Positions 24,311-36,987 are shown, numbered from the stretch's first letter. The stretch: DNA of 64,000 bases from Megalobrama amblycephala (GCF_018812025.1 NC_063054.1:8450582-8514581); one strand, 5' to 3'. Program-made: numbers and translations. The notes: generated by a model from the sequence alone, not told the origin.

Positions 24311-27059
24311 GTGAGTCGATACGTTTAAATGTCACGGTTTCACTGTTAGCTTGTTAGCCGTGCGGGTTTGCTCTGACTAAAAACTATGACTCAAACTCAT
24401 TCACAGCAACGGCTCACACTCATATATAGAGGGGACACCCTTAGTGTGCTCAGAGCTGTCGTTGGATTATATCTGTGGTCATTTTTTTGGCTTTAATATG
24501 AAGAAAACGAGGGAATTATGAGCTAGCTGGCTAACCGCCGTTAGCACTATTGCTCATAAAATACATCAAATTGAGCGACAGCTTAATTTGACAGGGAAAA
24601 CACACATTTTTATTAACTTTTGGATATTAAACAAGCTGTTTTATGTCATTTTATTTGCGTAAATGTATTAAAAGTCAATATTAGGTGTGTTTAAACGCAT
24701 GACAGCAGTGGTCCAGTCAGTCGAGTAGTACCTTGCTGACTATCTTATATGTAAAAGCACCTCTGTTTTCATGTACAACTCTAACGTTACCTGTTTGTGT
24801 AGTAGGTGTGATAACCGTGTGTTAGCGTCTAGCTGGAGCTCATATGAATGGCGGATTGTGTATCATTAGTGCCTGCGTGTACAGGATATGCTGCAGGCGG
24901 TCCGGTTCTCAGGATGAGTGTACAAATACTCACCTGGATGTGGCTGATGATGAACATGTTTTTGGACTGATCACTCGTACAAATGTTAAACAAACTGTTT
25001 CCAAGAAATGTTTCTTGAGCAGCAAATCAGCATATTGGAATGATTTCTGACACTGAAGACTGGTGTAATGATGTTGAAAATTAATTACAAGAATAAATTC
25101 CATTTCAAAATATGTTAAGTTATATTAAATTGTAGTAATATTTTACAATATTACTGTTGAACTGTATGCACTAAATGCAGCCTTTGTGAGCAGAAGAGAC
25201 TTCTTTTAAAAGCATTTAATCTTTCTGACCCCAAACTTTTGAACACTCAGCTTCCACTCCTCTGTGCTCAATTTCAGTTCAATTGGCACTCTTGGAATAT
25301 CGCTGGCCAAACAAATGCAAGAACCAGAACTGCAATAATAGCTGGAGATTCTATAGCTATAATGAAACTCAATGACAGATAACTTGACCTTGGTGACATA
25401 TTTAAATCAACAAAATTCGCAATTTTTGAGCATTACAGAAAACCCATTTATATGCATTATTAAAAACACACACCTGAAACTCTCAAACTGACTCCATTAA
25501 GGCCATCTTTATCATTGAGCCTTGGATGAGCATTTGTTTCAGGTCTAAAGAAATGTTTAGGGAATTGACACATCTATATAGCATGAGGAAAAAATGTTGC
25601 ATTGTGATTTTCGTCTTATGTTATATAATCAAAGCGATGTATTTTGTGGATGTCTGCCAAACGATTGGCTGCATGCTGTTGTCTTGAGTGGGCTGATTCC
25701 ACATACTGTATATAAGCTCACAGAGCGCTGTAGTAAAGGTCTGTGTGTGTTTAGTAGAAGTCTTTGGAGTGCCAGAGCTCTCACACACAGATAAGCCCCA
25801 GGCTGAGATCAGGAAGTGCTGAGAGAGAGTTTGCCAGGGCTCAGCATTGCAGAGTTTGGGCCGAAACTGATGCTTCTGCTTGGGTGGCTCTTTCTCTTTA
25901 ATTTAGACCCTGAGATCCGTCATGAATGTTGCAGGCTTGTTGTTATAAGACAGTCTATCTAATCCATCTTTCGATCAAGGTTTTTTTTATACATTACACT
26001 ACTCAGCAAGGACGTATCAAAAGTGACAGAAAAGACATTCACATTGTTAGAAAATAATTTCTTTCAAAGGCTTTTGAACTTACTATTCATCAAAGAATCC
26101 TGAAAAAACATGTATCACGGTTTCCACAAAAAAAATATTAAGCTGCACACAATTCTTGTTTGCCATCACAGGAATAAATTATATTTCAAAATACAGTACC
26201 ATTAACATTACTATTTTTAATGTTTTTGAAAGAAGTCTCTCAAGCCTGCAATTATTTGATCAAAAATACAGAAAAAATACAGTAATATTGTGAAATATGT
26301 GATTATTATATTTATATTATATTGTAAATATTTATATTGTTGGAAAAGATTTCTATTTTGAATAAATGTTGTTCTGTAACTTTTTATTCATCAATGAATA
26401 ATGCAAAGCAGCACAACGGTTTCCAATATTGATAATAACTGAGTATCAAATCAGCATATTAGATTGATTTCTGAAGGATAATGTGACACTAAAGACTGGA
26501 GTAATGATGCTGAAAATTCAGCTTTGCATCACATAAATAAATTATATTTTCAAATATATTAAAAGAGAAAACCATTATTTTAAATTGTATTCATATTTCA
26601 AAATATTACTGTATTTTCTGTATTTTTGATCAAATAAATGCAGGTTTGATAAGCATAAGTGACTTCTTAAAAAAAAGTTATTTTAAATAAATAATATTTT
26701 TCAATATTACTGTATTTACTATATTTTTTATCAAATAAATGTAGAGAGTTCTTTTAAAAAATTTTTTTACCAACCCCAATCATTTGAATGTTAGCATACA
26801 AGGTTCGGTGTAAAATGTTAAAAAAAAAAAAAAAAAAGGAAAAGTCACTAAAGTCTAGTTTAAAATATGTAACAAGTTTTTCAAGATATTCATTTTTAGA
26901 CTATTTTCAAGGAATGTTTTAGTGCGTGCACACACTTTAAAGATGCAAAAAGAATTTTGCAGTAAAATATGTAAAAACCACTAGGCCAGTGTTATATATT
27001 TTGTTCACTTGAGTACTTACAACATCCCAAATGTTTCCAACTAATTGTAAATCGTGAGA
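24311..27059. other. fam20b intron 1, first part
   Basis: Unique sequence alternates with pieces of the abundant AT-rich fish repeat at about 25050-25250 and 25980-26780, shown by CAGCAAATCAGCATATT, TCTGAAGGATAATGTGACAC and GATCAAATAAATGCAG. A TATA-like TGTATATAAGCTCAC lies at about 25709. Nothing else is supported. Confidence 0.45.
25980..26780 (-). repeat. Abundant AT-rich fish repeat, long and rearranged copy
   Basis: It contains TATTCATCAAAGAATCCTGA, CGGTTTCCA, TCTGAAGGATAATGTGACAC, GTAATGATGCTGAAAATTCA and repeated TATTTTTGATCAAATAAATG blocks. Several blocks appear twice, so this is probably two overlapping or duplicated copies. Confidence 0.6.
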
Positions 27060-28961
27060 AAATTTCAATTTTAACAAAGGCTCCGGGACGTGTGAGGAGT
27101 CGCCTGTCAATGGCGTCATAACCGTATTACCCTCAGTTTTTTTTTTTTGTAGACAGACACTATGGAAACACCAAAGACGCTTTAATATTTACATGTTTTA
27201 ATAGACAAGGGAACAACGGTTTTGATATATTTATAGACAGAAAACTAATTGTTGTTATATAGCTCAACACGTTTAGTCTTATTGTTTAAATCAAATTTTC
27301 TTGATTTTTTTTTTTTTTTTTGCCAGTACCATGCTTTACCATGCCTCAGAGAAAAACACTATTTTGTCAAGTAGCTAACAGCATAATCAGATGCAGCTTT
27401 ATTTTTAGTTAACAGTAATATAGAAATTTCTCCACCATACAATATGTTTTAAAGGTGCCATAGAATCGAAAATTGAATTTACCTCGGTATAGTTAAATAA
27501 CGAGTTCAGTACATGGAAATGACACAGTGAGTCTCAAAACTCCATTGTTTCCTCCTTATGTAAATCTCATTTGTTTAAAAGACCTCAGAAGAACAGGCGA
27601 ATCTCAACATAACACCGACTGTTACGTAACAGTCGGAATCATTAATATGTACGCCCCCAATATTTGCATATGCCAGCTCATGTTCAATGCATTACACAAG
27701 GGCAGGCAGTATTAACGTCTGGATCTGTGCACAGCTGAATCATCAGACTAGGTAAGCAAGCAAGGACAATAGTGAAAAATGGCAGATGGAGTGATGATAA
27801 CTGACATGATCCATGATATCATGATATTTTTAGTGATATTTGTAAATTTTCTTTCTAAATGTTTCGTTAGCATGTTGCTAATGTACTGTTAAATGTGGTT
27901 AAAGTTACCATCGTTTCTTACTGTATTCACGGAGACAAGAGCCATCGCTATTTTCATTATTAAACACTTGCAGTCTGTATAATTCATAAACACATCTTCA
28001 TTCTTTATAAATCTCTCCAACAGTGTGTAATGTTAGCTTTAGCCCATTAGCCACGGAGCACAGCCTCAAACTCATTCAGAATCAAATGTAAACATCCAAA
28101 TAAATACCATACTCACACTATCCGATGCATGCATGCAGCATGCATGACAAACATTTTGTAAAGATGCATTTTGAGGGTTATATTAGCTGTGTGAACTTTG
28201 TTTATTCTGTTTAAGGCAGTCGCGAGCTCGGGGGTAGGGAGTGCAAGGAATTAAAGGGGCAGCAGCCTGAATCGGCGCGTTTATAATGATGCCCCAAAAT
28301 AGACGGTTAAAAAATTTAATTAAAAAAAATCTATGGGGTATTTTGAGCTGAAACTTCACCGACACATTCAGGGGACACCTTAGACTTATATTACATCTTG
28401 TGAAAACACGTTCTAGGGCACCTTTAAAATTAATTGCATGCCATTTATCAACACAAGCCATCCAGCATTTAATGTAATATTTTAAAATCGATCTATCTTA
28501 CTGCAGTGTGTCTCAAACAAGTGTCTCACAGCTGCTGCCGAGCGAACGCACAGAGTAACGTTATAACATCATTTTCAACACACTCAAATGTATCTAATAT
28601 GATAAACAGAGCTGTGTTACCTCATACTCATGACCTGAAAAGCGGAAGCGGCGCCGGCGACTGTGGCATAATAAAAGATCCACTGCTCGTGAGGCGTGTG
28701 TTGTGCAATCGCTCCAGCGGCCTCGTTCAGCTCCCACAACACTCGCTCCTGCTCTGCTTCATACTACAGTAACGTTAATAATCACATCCATGACCATGAT
28801 TTCTTCCCGAGTCCTATCCCAATTCTTTTCCACCGGCTGTTGAAGTGAAGACCACATGTCCCAAGATTCCGCGCTCAAACTTGGCGTCATCAAGCTATGA
28901 CTTTGTTTTGAATAGGCCTCTAGCAACCTCTGGCAGACATAAAATATTACATATTGCACCT
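27060..28961 (-). mobile_element. TTAA-type element, minus orientation, interrupted by a MITE
   Basis: Read on the minus strand, it starts next to TTAA at 28962-28965 with AGGTGCAATATGTAATA. It then shares long blocks with 32466-33175 (GCTTGATGACGCC, CAGCCGGT, ACTGTAGTATGA, GGAGCGATTGC, ATCAAGAAAA, ATATAACA). The block is split by the AGGTGCC MITE at 27453-28423. The outer (left) end near 27060 is approximate. It lies upstream of fam20b exon 2, in inverted orientation to the copy downstream of that exon. Confidence 0.65.
27453..28423 (-). mobile_element. TTAA-flanked MITE (AGGTGCC family), copy C
   Basis: The left tip AGGTGCCATAGAATCG and right tip TTCTAGGGCACCT are flanked by TTAA at 27449-27452 and 28424-28427. 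The interior is the reverse complement of copies A and B (GTTACGTAACAGTCGG, CATATGCCAGCTCATG, CTATGGGGTATTTTGAGCTG). It is about 971 bp with no coding capacity. It is inserted in the older TTAA-type element around it. Confidence 0.85.
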
Positions 28962-29239
28962 TTAATGGTTTATTTATTTGCATTTTTTCTACATGATATT
29001 AGATCTGCTTTATCACCCTGACATTTCTTTTTCCTCCCAAAATATATCTTTGAATTTTAATCCAGAAGTTAAAAACATGCTCATCATAAAAGAGGTGCAT
29101 TCAAATTAATGCATGTATGATTTGCATTTTTAATGTCTTTTTGAATAAACTAATACTACATTGACCCACCTAGTTTAGCTGTAATTATTGATGCACTGGA
29201 AGCTTTGTGTTCTTATTTTTGTCTTTCTTTTTCTTTAAG

Positions 29240-29385
29240 GAGATCAAGACTGCTCAGAGATGCCCCAGAAAGCAGTCTCGTCCAGACAGTAACAGACAGA
29301 CACACCTGAGCAGACAGGTGGCAGCCCCACCCTGAACACAACGCTGGGCTGGACTCCAAATCATACGTTCGCAGGATTTGAGTTG
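29240..29385 (+). other. fam20b: Probable fam20b non-coding exon 2
   Basis: The pyrimidine-rich acceptor TTTCTTTTTCTTTAAG and donor GTGAGT at 29386 bound 146 nt with no long frame. The first ATG at 29260 opens only a 10-codon upstream ORF (stop at 29290-29292). It lies between the likely promoter exon and the first coding exon on the same strand. There is no protein evidence, so this rests on splice-site quality and composition. Confidence 0.5.
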
Positions 29386-30848
29386 GTGAGTGTCATGTGA
29401 AACGCTAACGCAGACACATCCGGGTGAGTCTTATATAACTGAGGAAGCTCTCCTGCATCAGTGAGTGCTCTTATGTGAAGTGCTCTGATTTTGTTCTGCG
29501 CCTGTCAGTGTCATGTCTGTCTGTGTTGACTCACGGCAGTCAGACAGTACCAACAGGTGCTGGGTGTCGACACAAATTTCATGATTTGATTCGATTCAGT
29601 TCCAATATTGATTCAATTTGATATCGATAAGTATATATCAGGTACAGTACATGCCAATTTTTGTCATGTAAAAAAATCTCTGAACTAATACTGTAAACTA
29701 TAAAGGAAACCCTGTCATTTGGTGCATTACTTTAATATTAAAGGTTCAAATGTAAGCTGGTTAAAATGGCTTCGCCTGTGCAACGCTCCTGGAAAGAGTG
29801 AACATGACTGAAGAGAGCCATCTCTGGGAGATCTGCCTGCATGCCTTAACATAAAAATCACATAAAGTAGCGTTATGGTAACCTTTATTGGCATGAGTAA
29901 CGATATGTCAAGCTTGGGACTGTTAATTAGCCTGACATGGCCGACCTGTTTTTATGTAATGTTGTTAGCATTATTTCCACCGAATCTAAGGTTTGCTAGT
30001 GTACTTGTATTTCAAATACAACTTGTATAACACCACTAACATTACCATTTTCCTAGAAAATACAACTTTAGTTGAGCGCTACTATTACACTGTCATAACC
30101 ACAACGTAATTAAACAGTTTGCTTTTACACACACAGGATGTTCTATGCAATTTCATAATGACAGGTTTTTAAATGAACACCCACCAAATGCGGGTAAAAT
30201 TCAACTGTGGCGCGTAATCACGATCAAAAGGAGTAAATGACCTTTGAAAATAATGTTACGCTTCAAGTTAAGATTGTATCTATTACATTGTTATGCCAGT
30301 AGGTGGCAACCAGTGACTGTTAAAATGTATTTGTTTCTCTTATTTAAAGACGTGGAGTTTTACATCCAGTGTGTGAAGTTCTGCAAACCACTTTAGGTAT
30401 GCCCGTCTAGAGCCTCTTGGGGAGATGTCTCACATTTTTGTCACCTTTTTCACCCCTTATGAGTTTCTATCCCTGTACATATGACATGATACAGATTTTG
30501 TTAAGTTGTACTGTATCTTTTAACATACCCTCGGATGTTCATACATGTTTGTTTCGTGATATTACTAGTAGTAAAGCAGAAGAGATGATCAATCCACGAG
30601 GCGCAACAGCGATCTTTCAAATGATGTTTGTTGGAAATTCATAATAAAATTGACAGAATTTGAAAGCTGTTTCATATCAAAAGTAACAAAGCACAAAGAT
30701 TATCGCAGTTATTGGATAGGAGGCGCGCTACACATTCATGGGCCTCATTCATGAAACATGAGCAGAACAAATTTTTGTGTAAATAGTGTAAAGCCGTTCT
30801 GTAATTAATTTTCAGATTCGTGAAAATGTTCGTATTTTCAAAATGTTA
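29386..30848. other. fam20b intron 2, first part
   Basis: Mostly unrecognised. At about 30740-30848 a GGGCCTCATTCATGAAAC motif marks the start of an older repeat into which the hAT element at 30857 was inserted. A similar motif occurs at 53410. Confidence 0.4.
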
Positions 30849-30856
30849 GTTGGTAC

Positions 30857-32166
30857 TAGGGGTTTTGCGATATACCGGTATTGACGATAACCGTGATATT
30901 CAATGCATGAAATATCGACATCGTGTTAATTTAGGGTGTGGCGATATACCGGTATTGGCGATAACCACAATATTTAAAATGAATAGGACTCTAATGATAT
31001 CATGACACGTAAATACTCCAGCGCCAGTACCTGGTTGAGCTCTCAGGTGGCAGTATTGCACCTTAACGCTGACACTTGTCAAACAAGAAGAAGACGCAAG
31101 CGCGCACAGCTATTCCGAGAAGAGAGTGAGAGGCTCTGTCCACACCCGAATAAAGTAAGCTCAACAGTATGAGAGTTTTTCAGCTTCAAAGAATTTGCCT
31201 GGCTACATCAGTGCGAAGGGTGGCAACACCACCAACCTTTTTACCCACCTCCGTGTCTATCACCCTGCGGATTACGCCATTTTACAGAGAGTAAGTTGCG
31301 ATTATTTTACTAGTCATGGAATGGGAAATGTTACGCTATATTAAACTGTTAACAGCGATTTTCTGTGTTCATGTATTTAAATAAAGGGTGATTCTTTTAA
31401 TAAGTACTGTGTTTTCTTTACTCGTCTTACTCAGCGTGATGTAGATATGCATGCAGTTATATGCCCTCAAAATTCAATATACATGAGTTTTTGTCATTAA
31501 CTTATATGATATGATGTACAATATCACATGAGCAAGAGTGTCGTGCAACAGACAGAAATGTTTTTGTTATACTAACTGAATCCACGTTTTGAACGAATCA
31601 GTTTAATTAATGATTAAATGACCTATTCAATAAAGACGGTCACTTGCTTCCTTCCTGAATGAATGAATCATTTGAACAAATCGGTTGAATGAATGAATGA
31701 ACTCATTAAGACAGTGACTTGCTGCCACCTACATTTTAATTAAAAAGTTAAAATTAGAAATAATTCCATATTTAAATATTGAATTAAATTTATGTAGACA
31801 AATTGTAAATGCTGTGTAAATATATCAATGCCACTTCTCATTCTGTGTCACCTCTATTGCAAAGATGGATTTTGTTGATAATGATTTCATTTGATTGGTA
31901 ACAGCCCTAATTTATAGGCTACTATGCTAGTATTAATTTTTATTTCTTCAGGTCTTAAAAAAGGTCTTAAAAAGCCTTAAATTTTGACTTAAAAAATGTG
32001 AAGCAACCCTGAAAACGAAAAACTAAATAAAAAAAGTAAAAATTAATTTGACTGATACATTTTTTCCCCCCAAGGATTCTATAGATATCACGATATATAT
32101 CGATATCGTGAATTCTTGTGGCCACAATAACCGTGGTGTGAAAAATCTAATATCGTGACAGCCCTG
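30857..32166 (+). mobile_element. Degenerate hAT transposon with perfect 8-bp target duplication
   Basis: The identical octamer GTTGGTAC lies at 30849-30856 and 32167-32174. The element starts TAGGGGTTTTGCGAT and its right end reads, on the complement, CAGGGCTGTCACGATATTAG, the CAGGG/TAGGG type of end seen in hAT elements. Near the left end the subterminal motif GCGATATACCGGTATTG occurs twice (about 30867 and 30943), so the end is partly duplicated. It is 1.3 kb, so most of the transposase gene is gone. Confidence 0.85.
31170..31290 (+). pseudogene. hAT transposase remnant: BED zinc-finger exon
   Basis: From 31222 the frame gives GNTTNLFTHLRVYHPADYAI, then LQR. It ends at a splice donor-like GTAAGT at 31291. 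The TNLFxHLxxxHP pattern is the second half of the BED-type zinc finger found at the start of many hAT transposases. The upstream Cys half is disrupted. No catalytic (RNase H-like or dimerisation) part was found in the element. Confidence 0.65.
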
Positions 32167-32465
32167 GTTGGTACTAAAGAAATTTACACGTTAATGGTGC
32201 GTAAAACATTTGAACGTTCTTTGTTCTTTTAGGCAAATTGATGACACAGCATTTTGATGCACTATGTACCATAATAATATTTCACAAGTTGAAATTTTGT
32301 CTTTTTTTTTTTTTTTTTTTTACGGTTCAACTTTGAGTAATAGGCAATGCTCATCACTGTCTCTTTTTACCCAGCTGTCCAATCACAGTGGAGGAGAGGC
32401 GGGACAAATACTACACTGACCAATATCCTACTTGTACAACGAATGAACAACAATGGAGAAGTTAA

Positions 32466-33175
32466 AGGCACCCTATGTAGTTTTCGCCACTAGAGGTCGC
32501 TTATTCAAAACAAAGGCGTAGCTTGATGACGCCTTGATTTCGCGGAATCATGGGAGGTGTTGTCTTCACATCTACAGCCGGTAGAAAAGAATCCGATGGG
32601 ATTTGGGCAGAAATCATATTCATGGATGAGCTAATGTATTAAAGATTTATTAATATTACTGTAGTATGAGACCGCTGGAGCGATTGCTAATGAGAGACGA
32701 GCGTGACACACGGCTCGAGATTATGCCGCAGACGAGCACTTCCGCTCAAGCGTATGTGGGGTTGTTATAATGCTACTCGGCGTTTGCTCGGCGGCTGCTA
32801 TGAGACACTTGTTGCACACTGCAGTAAGCTAGATCAATATTAGTCATGGTAAAACATGGTACTCGTGGTAAATCAAGAAAACGAGATTTAATCAAGTCTT
32901 ACTGTGTTGAGCTATATAACATGATTAGTTTTCTGTCAATGAATGTATCCAAACAGCTGCTCACCTGTCTATTAAAACACACAATAAATTAAAGTGTTTT
33001 TAGTGTTTCTACAAAATAAAACCGGAAATCGACGTAATGCAGGTATGTCGTCATTGATAGGCAACGCTCGGACTTGTGAATCCGGAGGAGAGTTTTCAGG
33101 AAGGTCAATTTTACGCTCAAATTACTTCAAATTTTACAAAGCTTCATAAGGAGGCTCATTATTCAGTAAAGTTTT
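32466..33175 (+). mobile_element. TTAA-type element, plus orientation
   Basis: It starts after TTAA (32462-32465) with AGGCACCCTATGTAG and shares multiple blocks, in order, with the minus-strand copy at 27060-28961. The right end is approximate and no second TTAA was assigned. It ends just before fam20b coding exon 3 (acceptor at 33277). Confidence 0.6.
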
Positions 33176-33277
33176 GTTCAAAGCCTTGATAAATAACAGC
33201 ACTGGCTCATGATAGACCTATCCTGAGTCAAAAACTGTGCTCTGTTAAAATGACAACCATGCTCTCTCTTCTCACAG

Positions 33278-33426
33278 GAAGTGTCTTCCGTCCTCACTCC
33301 TGTCCAGTCTGACAGGTGGTGGTGTTGGTCAGACAGCGGGCAGTGCCATGTCCCAGGCGTAAGTGCGTGTCTCCTGGCAGACTCAGGCGTGGTGGGCCCG
33401 CGGTGGGCGTCTGGCTGTGGGAGGTG
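33278..33426 (+). other. fam20b: fam20b exon 3, 5' UTR part
   Basis: The acceptor is CTCTTCTCACAG. This 149-nt leader precedes the start codon in the same exon. It holds a 4-codon upstream ORF (ATG at 33348, stop ending 33362). The frame upstream of the ATG at 33427 is open, but it has no ATG and the homologous protein begins MKLKQ, so I start there. Confidence 0.75.
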
Positions 33427-33803
33427 ATGAAGCTGAAGCAGCGTGTGGTGGTGCTGTGCGCTGTGCTCTTTCTCCTCGGCCTGGCCAAGGTCTTCCTGCT
33501 GGATGGAGGGGAGGGATCGGCCGCCAGCCGGCGTGATCTCCGGGCTTTCCGCAAGATGGAAGCCAGCCTGGCCCTGTCCAAAGGAGCTCGCCTCACACAC
33601 ACCTTGCAGTCGCCCTGGGAAGTGGCCGCCCAGTGGGTGGGTCCGCGGGAGGTGTACCCGGACGAAACACCCGAGCTAGCCGCCGTGCTGAACGCCTTGG
33701 CCACGGCTCACGTGGAAAGGGCGGATGTGGGCTATAAAGGCACCCAGCTGAAGGCTCTGCTGGTGCTCGACGGAGGACAGAAAGTGGTTTTCAAACCCAA
33801 GAG
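33427..33803 (+). CDS. fam20b: FAM20B xylosylkinase, first coding exon
   Basis: FAM20B is a Golgi kinase that phosphorylates the 2-hydroxyl of the xylose in the glycosaminoglycan linker tetrasaccharide, which promotes proteoglycan chain elongation. This exon encodes residues 1-125 and two bases of codon 126. The start is [20 protein letters not shown]: basic residues and then a hydrophobic stretch of about 20 residues (7-26), a type II signal anchor. Next come the stem region and the start of the kinase fold, with [20 protein letters not shown], then [20 protein letters not shown] and KVVFKPKR. The last contains the nucleotide-binding beta strands with the conserved Lys. The exon is noticeably GC-rich compared with the surrounding introns. 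The donor is GTGAGG. Adding all exons in the window gives 312 complete codons, and the catalytic Asp residues fall at the same numbers as in the 409-residue human protein. Confidence 0.95.
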
Positions 33804-36800
33804 GTGAGGAGAAAATGATTAAGATGGGGAACGAAAGAGAGAAAGTAATGAGAATGTCAATGAGGTTAAAATGAAAGGAGTGAGTGATTTAGCGAAAGGG
33901 AGAGTGAGGGGAAGAATGAGTGAGCAAATTAGAGAATGAAAACCTGGTGAGTGAAATAGAAAAAGAAATGAATGAATAAGAGATGTAATAATAGGCCTTT
34001 TTATTTATACTGCACCTTTCAGAGACCTGTCTGAGCATTTATAGCAAAGCAAAGAGCATAACGAGTAGTAGAATATGAAACAAAAATACAAACAGGAAGC
34101 AACGGAAAATGTGACACAAACAATTGATAACAAACCAACTGTTAGCCTGGGTTTAGGTGCAGTGAAGCTGAAAGACATACCGCCAATGACCTACATTTCC
34201 TGTTGCGATAGCAAACCACAACCGTCCAAAATCATTTTGTCATTCGAGAAGCCGTTTCCAACAGTGAAACAGGGAAGAAACGACTAAATTCAGTTTCATG
34301 CCCATGCATTTTTATACTTTATTATGTCTTTAAATTCAAACACATTTAATACAATTATACAAATGAACATTTCCTTTAAAGACATATTTTTTACCAAAAA
34401 AAGATCTTATTTTTCATTCTATGTTCTCTTCCTTTCACTTTTTTTCCTATTGTGGTAATACACACCACCAACACATAAAGTAAAAAAAAAAAATAATAAT
34501 AATAATAATTAGGGCAATTACACAATACAAGAAATTAAAAAAGAAAAAAATACAAAAAATATCTAATTCCTAATAAGTAATTCAAATAATATTATTTAAA
34601 CATCAATTAATAATAATATTCAGTTTCATGCCTACTTTAAAGGAATTTTCTGATTTGTCTGGTTTAGGACATACATAAAATTTTACTATGAGGTTCGATT
34701 CATTAAAGCAGAACTAAGTAACTTTTTTTTTACCTTCATAAATAGTTTTCTAAGTCCTTACGATGGTTAATTGACTTGTAATGGTGTGTTTGAGGCGAGC
34801 ACTAACCCCCTCTGGCACGTCTATGCCAGAATACAGCACTTGCAAGTTGAGCTGTGCCGACCCGACACAATCTCGCCTCATGTTCACGCGAGAGTGACAA
34901 AATGCTTTACGGTAATTCAAAAACGATGTATATATTATGACTTTATAAGACAATTTTGAAAATTACCCACCTCCATCGAGTGTACTGTATTTGCAAATTA
35001 CCCACCTCCTCTTTCTTGTACTGTATTTGCAAAACTACTGCGCTGGTGAGCGTTGTAGTCATTGTAGTCCAGAGCTGCGCTTGGAGTATTTACGACAGTG
35101 TGATTCACTGAAGGAACCTGTAAGGTACTTTAAGGGTAACTTAAAGTAAACAAAACTTTTAATGTATTTTCTACATATAGGCTACCATTCAAATGTTTGC
35201 GATCAGTAAAATGTTTTTAATTTTTTGTCTTCTGCTCGCCAAGGCTGCATTTGATCAAAAATACAGTAAAAACTTAATATTGTGAAATATTATTACAATT
35301 TAAAATAACAGTGTTTTTATTTAAATATATTTTGAATTGTAATTTATTCTTGTGATTCAAAGCTGAATTTTCAGCATCATTACTCCAGCCTTCAGTGTCA
35401 CATGATCCTTCAGAAATCATTCTAATATGCTGATTTGCTGCTCAAAGTGAAAGTTTAAATGAACAACTTTTATTTGAAATAGAAATGTTTTGTAACATTA
35501 TAAAAGTTTTTACTGTCACTTTTGATGAATTTAATGCATCCTTGCTGAACAAAAGTATTAATTTCTTAACATTTCAAGTTGTATTAATAAAAATTAGATG
35601 AATTAAAAATGAACATTAATAACTTAGTACATTATTTGTAAATTAACATCAGCCTGCATTAATAAACATTGTAAAAGATGTTTAGTTGATGCATAGGTAT
35701 TTGTAAAATATTACCAATATATTTCTAGAATAATGTAGCATGTGCACTTAAAGCACAAAGCTGATCTGTCATTACTTCAGGTGAGTTCAGCTGCCTGCTC
35801 TCGTCTGAGCCAATTAGAGTTATCATGGATCTACAGGGACTTTAGATAAGTGAGGAAACTCTCCTGGTGTCCTTAATCTCTAAGGTCATCGATCAGACAC
35901 ACCTTATCTCTAATGGCTTCACATCCAGACACAATCCATTTGCACTGAACATTTTGGCCCCAAACAGCTGAATTGGGCATGCCACTTGTGTGCCATTCAA
36001 CGTGGAATGTGGGATATCTTCCAAATAGGAGGTTAGAAAGTCGGAATAACATTGAATGGATTGCAGCGTTAGTTTTTTTTATTTTTTTTTTTATTTTTTT
36101 GCTTTGAGCTTTGCACTTTGCTGGAGCAAGATTAAGAAATAAGGTTTTATAATAAAGCCTTTTTTTTTTTTTTCTTCTTAAAAATCTGCTGCAGTGTCAG
36201 TAGTTTCAAAATGACCTGGAAGAATATGCTGTCTGCGTGCTGACTGCGTGTTTACCTTACTTTTTTTTTTCTTTTTTTTTTTTTTTTGGCGGCAGCAGCA
36301 CTCTTAGTCTAAATGAAGTCAATAAATTCTGAACAGGAAAAAAAAATATTCCAGGTTTCCAGGCAGCATGGCGTGGCCACATGTCTTCTGTGGGTGTAAT
36401 ATCCGCTTCATTATATGCAGTTTTATCAATAGAATAATGTACAGTCTGCCAAACAAGTGTGTGCTGAAAAATCGGTCTTGTGTTAAGACTTATGTGGGCG
36501 TTGTGTGTGTTGGATGCTGTCCAGGTATCAGTCCTGGGTTATTGAAACTATTATTTGCTCATTACATCCTGCTATTTAAGGGACAAGTAATAAAAGTAAA
36601 GGAGTGTGTGTACATTTATGTCAGGAGTGGATTGACTAGTTATACTAATTACTGTAATCATAACAGTGTCCATACTGAATGTGAAAATGCTGTGTGACAC
36701 CTCACGATTACAGCCAGTCAGAACATAATCAAACATCTGATATTTAATACAGTGGAATTTTGTCCAATGAGAATTCAGTTTGGGTGTGTATACACAACAC

Positions 36801-36987
36801 AACACTACAGACATTGAGACATGAAGGCAAAAACAAATAATTTAATTTAAGCTTGCACATTGCCTGAGCTCATTAGGACACGGCTAAACAAGATTTTTTG
36901 TTTTCATCTTTTTGTCTTCTTTTGCTTTTCTCTTATATTGTCTGCCTGTGTTATATGTATTTCTACTTTATTGTCTCTCATTATTAG
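33804..36987. other. fam20b intron 3
   Basis: It contains an (AAT)n tract at about 34490-34510 and a dispersed-repeat piece starting AAAGCAGAACTAAGTAACTT near 34706 (to about 34960). A copy of the abundant AT-rich fish repeat lies at about 35165-35585 (TTTTCAGCATCATTACTCCA, CATGATCCTTCAGAAATCAT). Several poly(T) runs lie between 36070 and 36290. No other exon was recognised. Confidence 0.45.
35165..35585 (+). repeat. Abundant AT-rich fish repeat copy
   Basis: It has GGCTGCATTTGATCAAAAAT, TTTTCAGCATCATTACTCCA, TCACATGATCCTTCAGAAAT and TTAATGCATCCTTGCTGAA in the usual order. It is one of the more complete copies in the window. Confidence 0.7.

Noticed and set aside
25700..25730. TATA-like TGTATATAAGCTC in fam20b intron 1 as an alternative promoter
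   Set aside because: No downstream exon with a convincing donor was found, and single TATA-like motifs are common in AT-rich introns.
33316..33426. N-terminal extension of the fam20b frame upstream of the chosen ATG
   Set aside because: The extension has no ATG (it would need GTG), and the signal-anchor start at 33427 matches the known FAM20B start.
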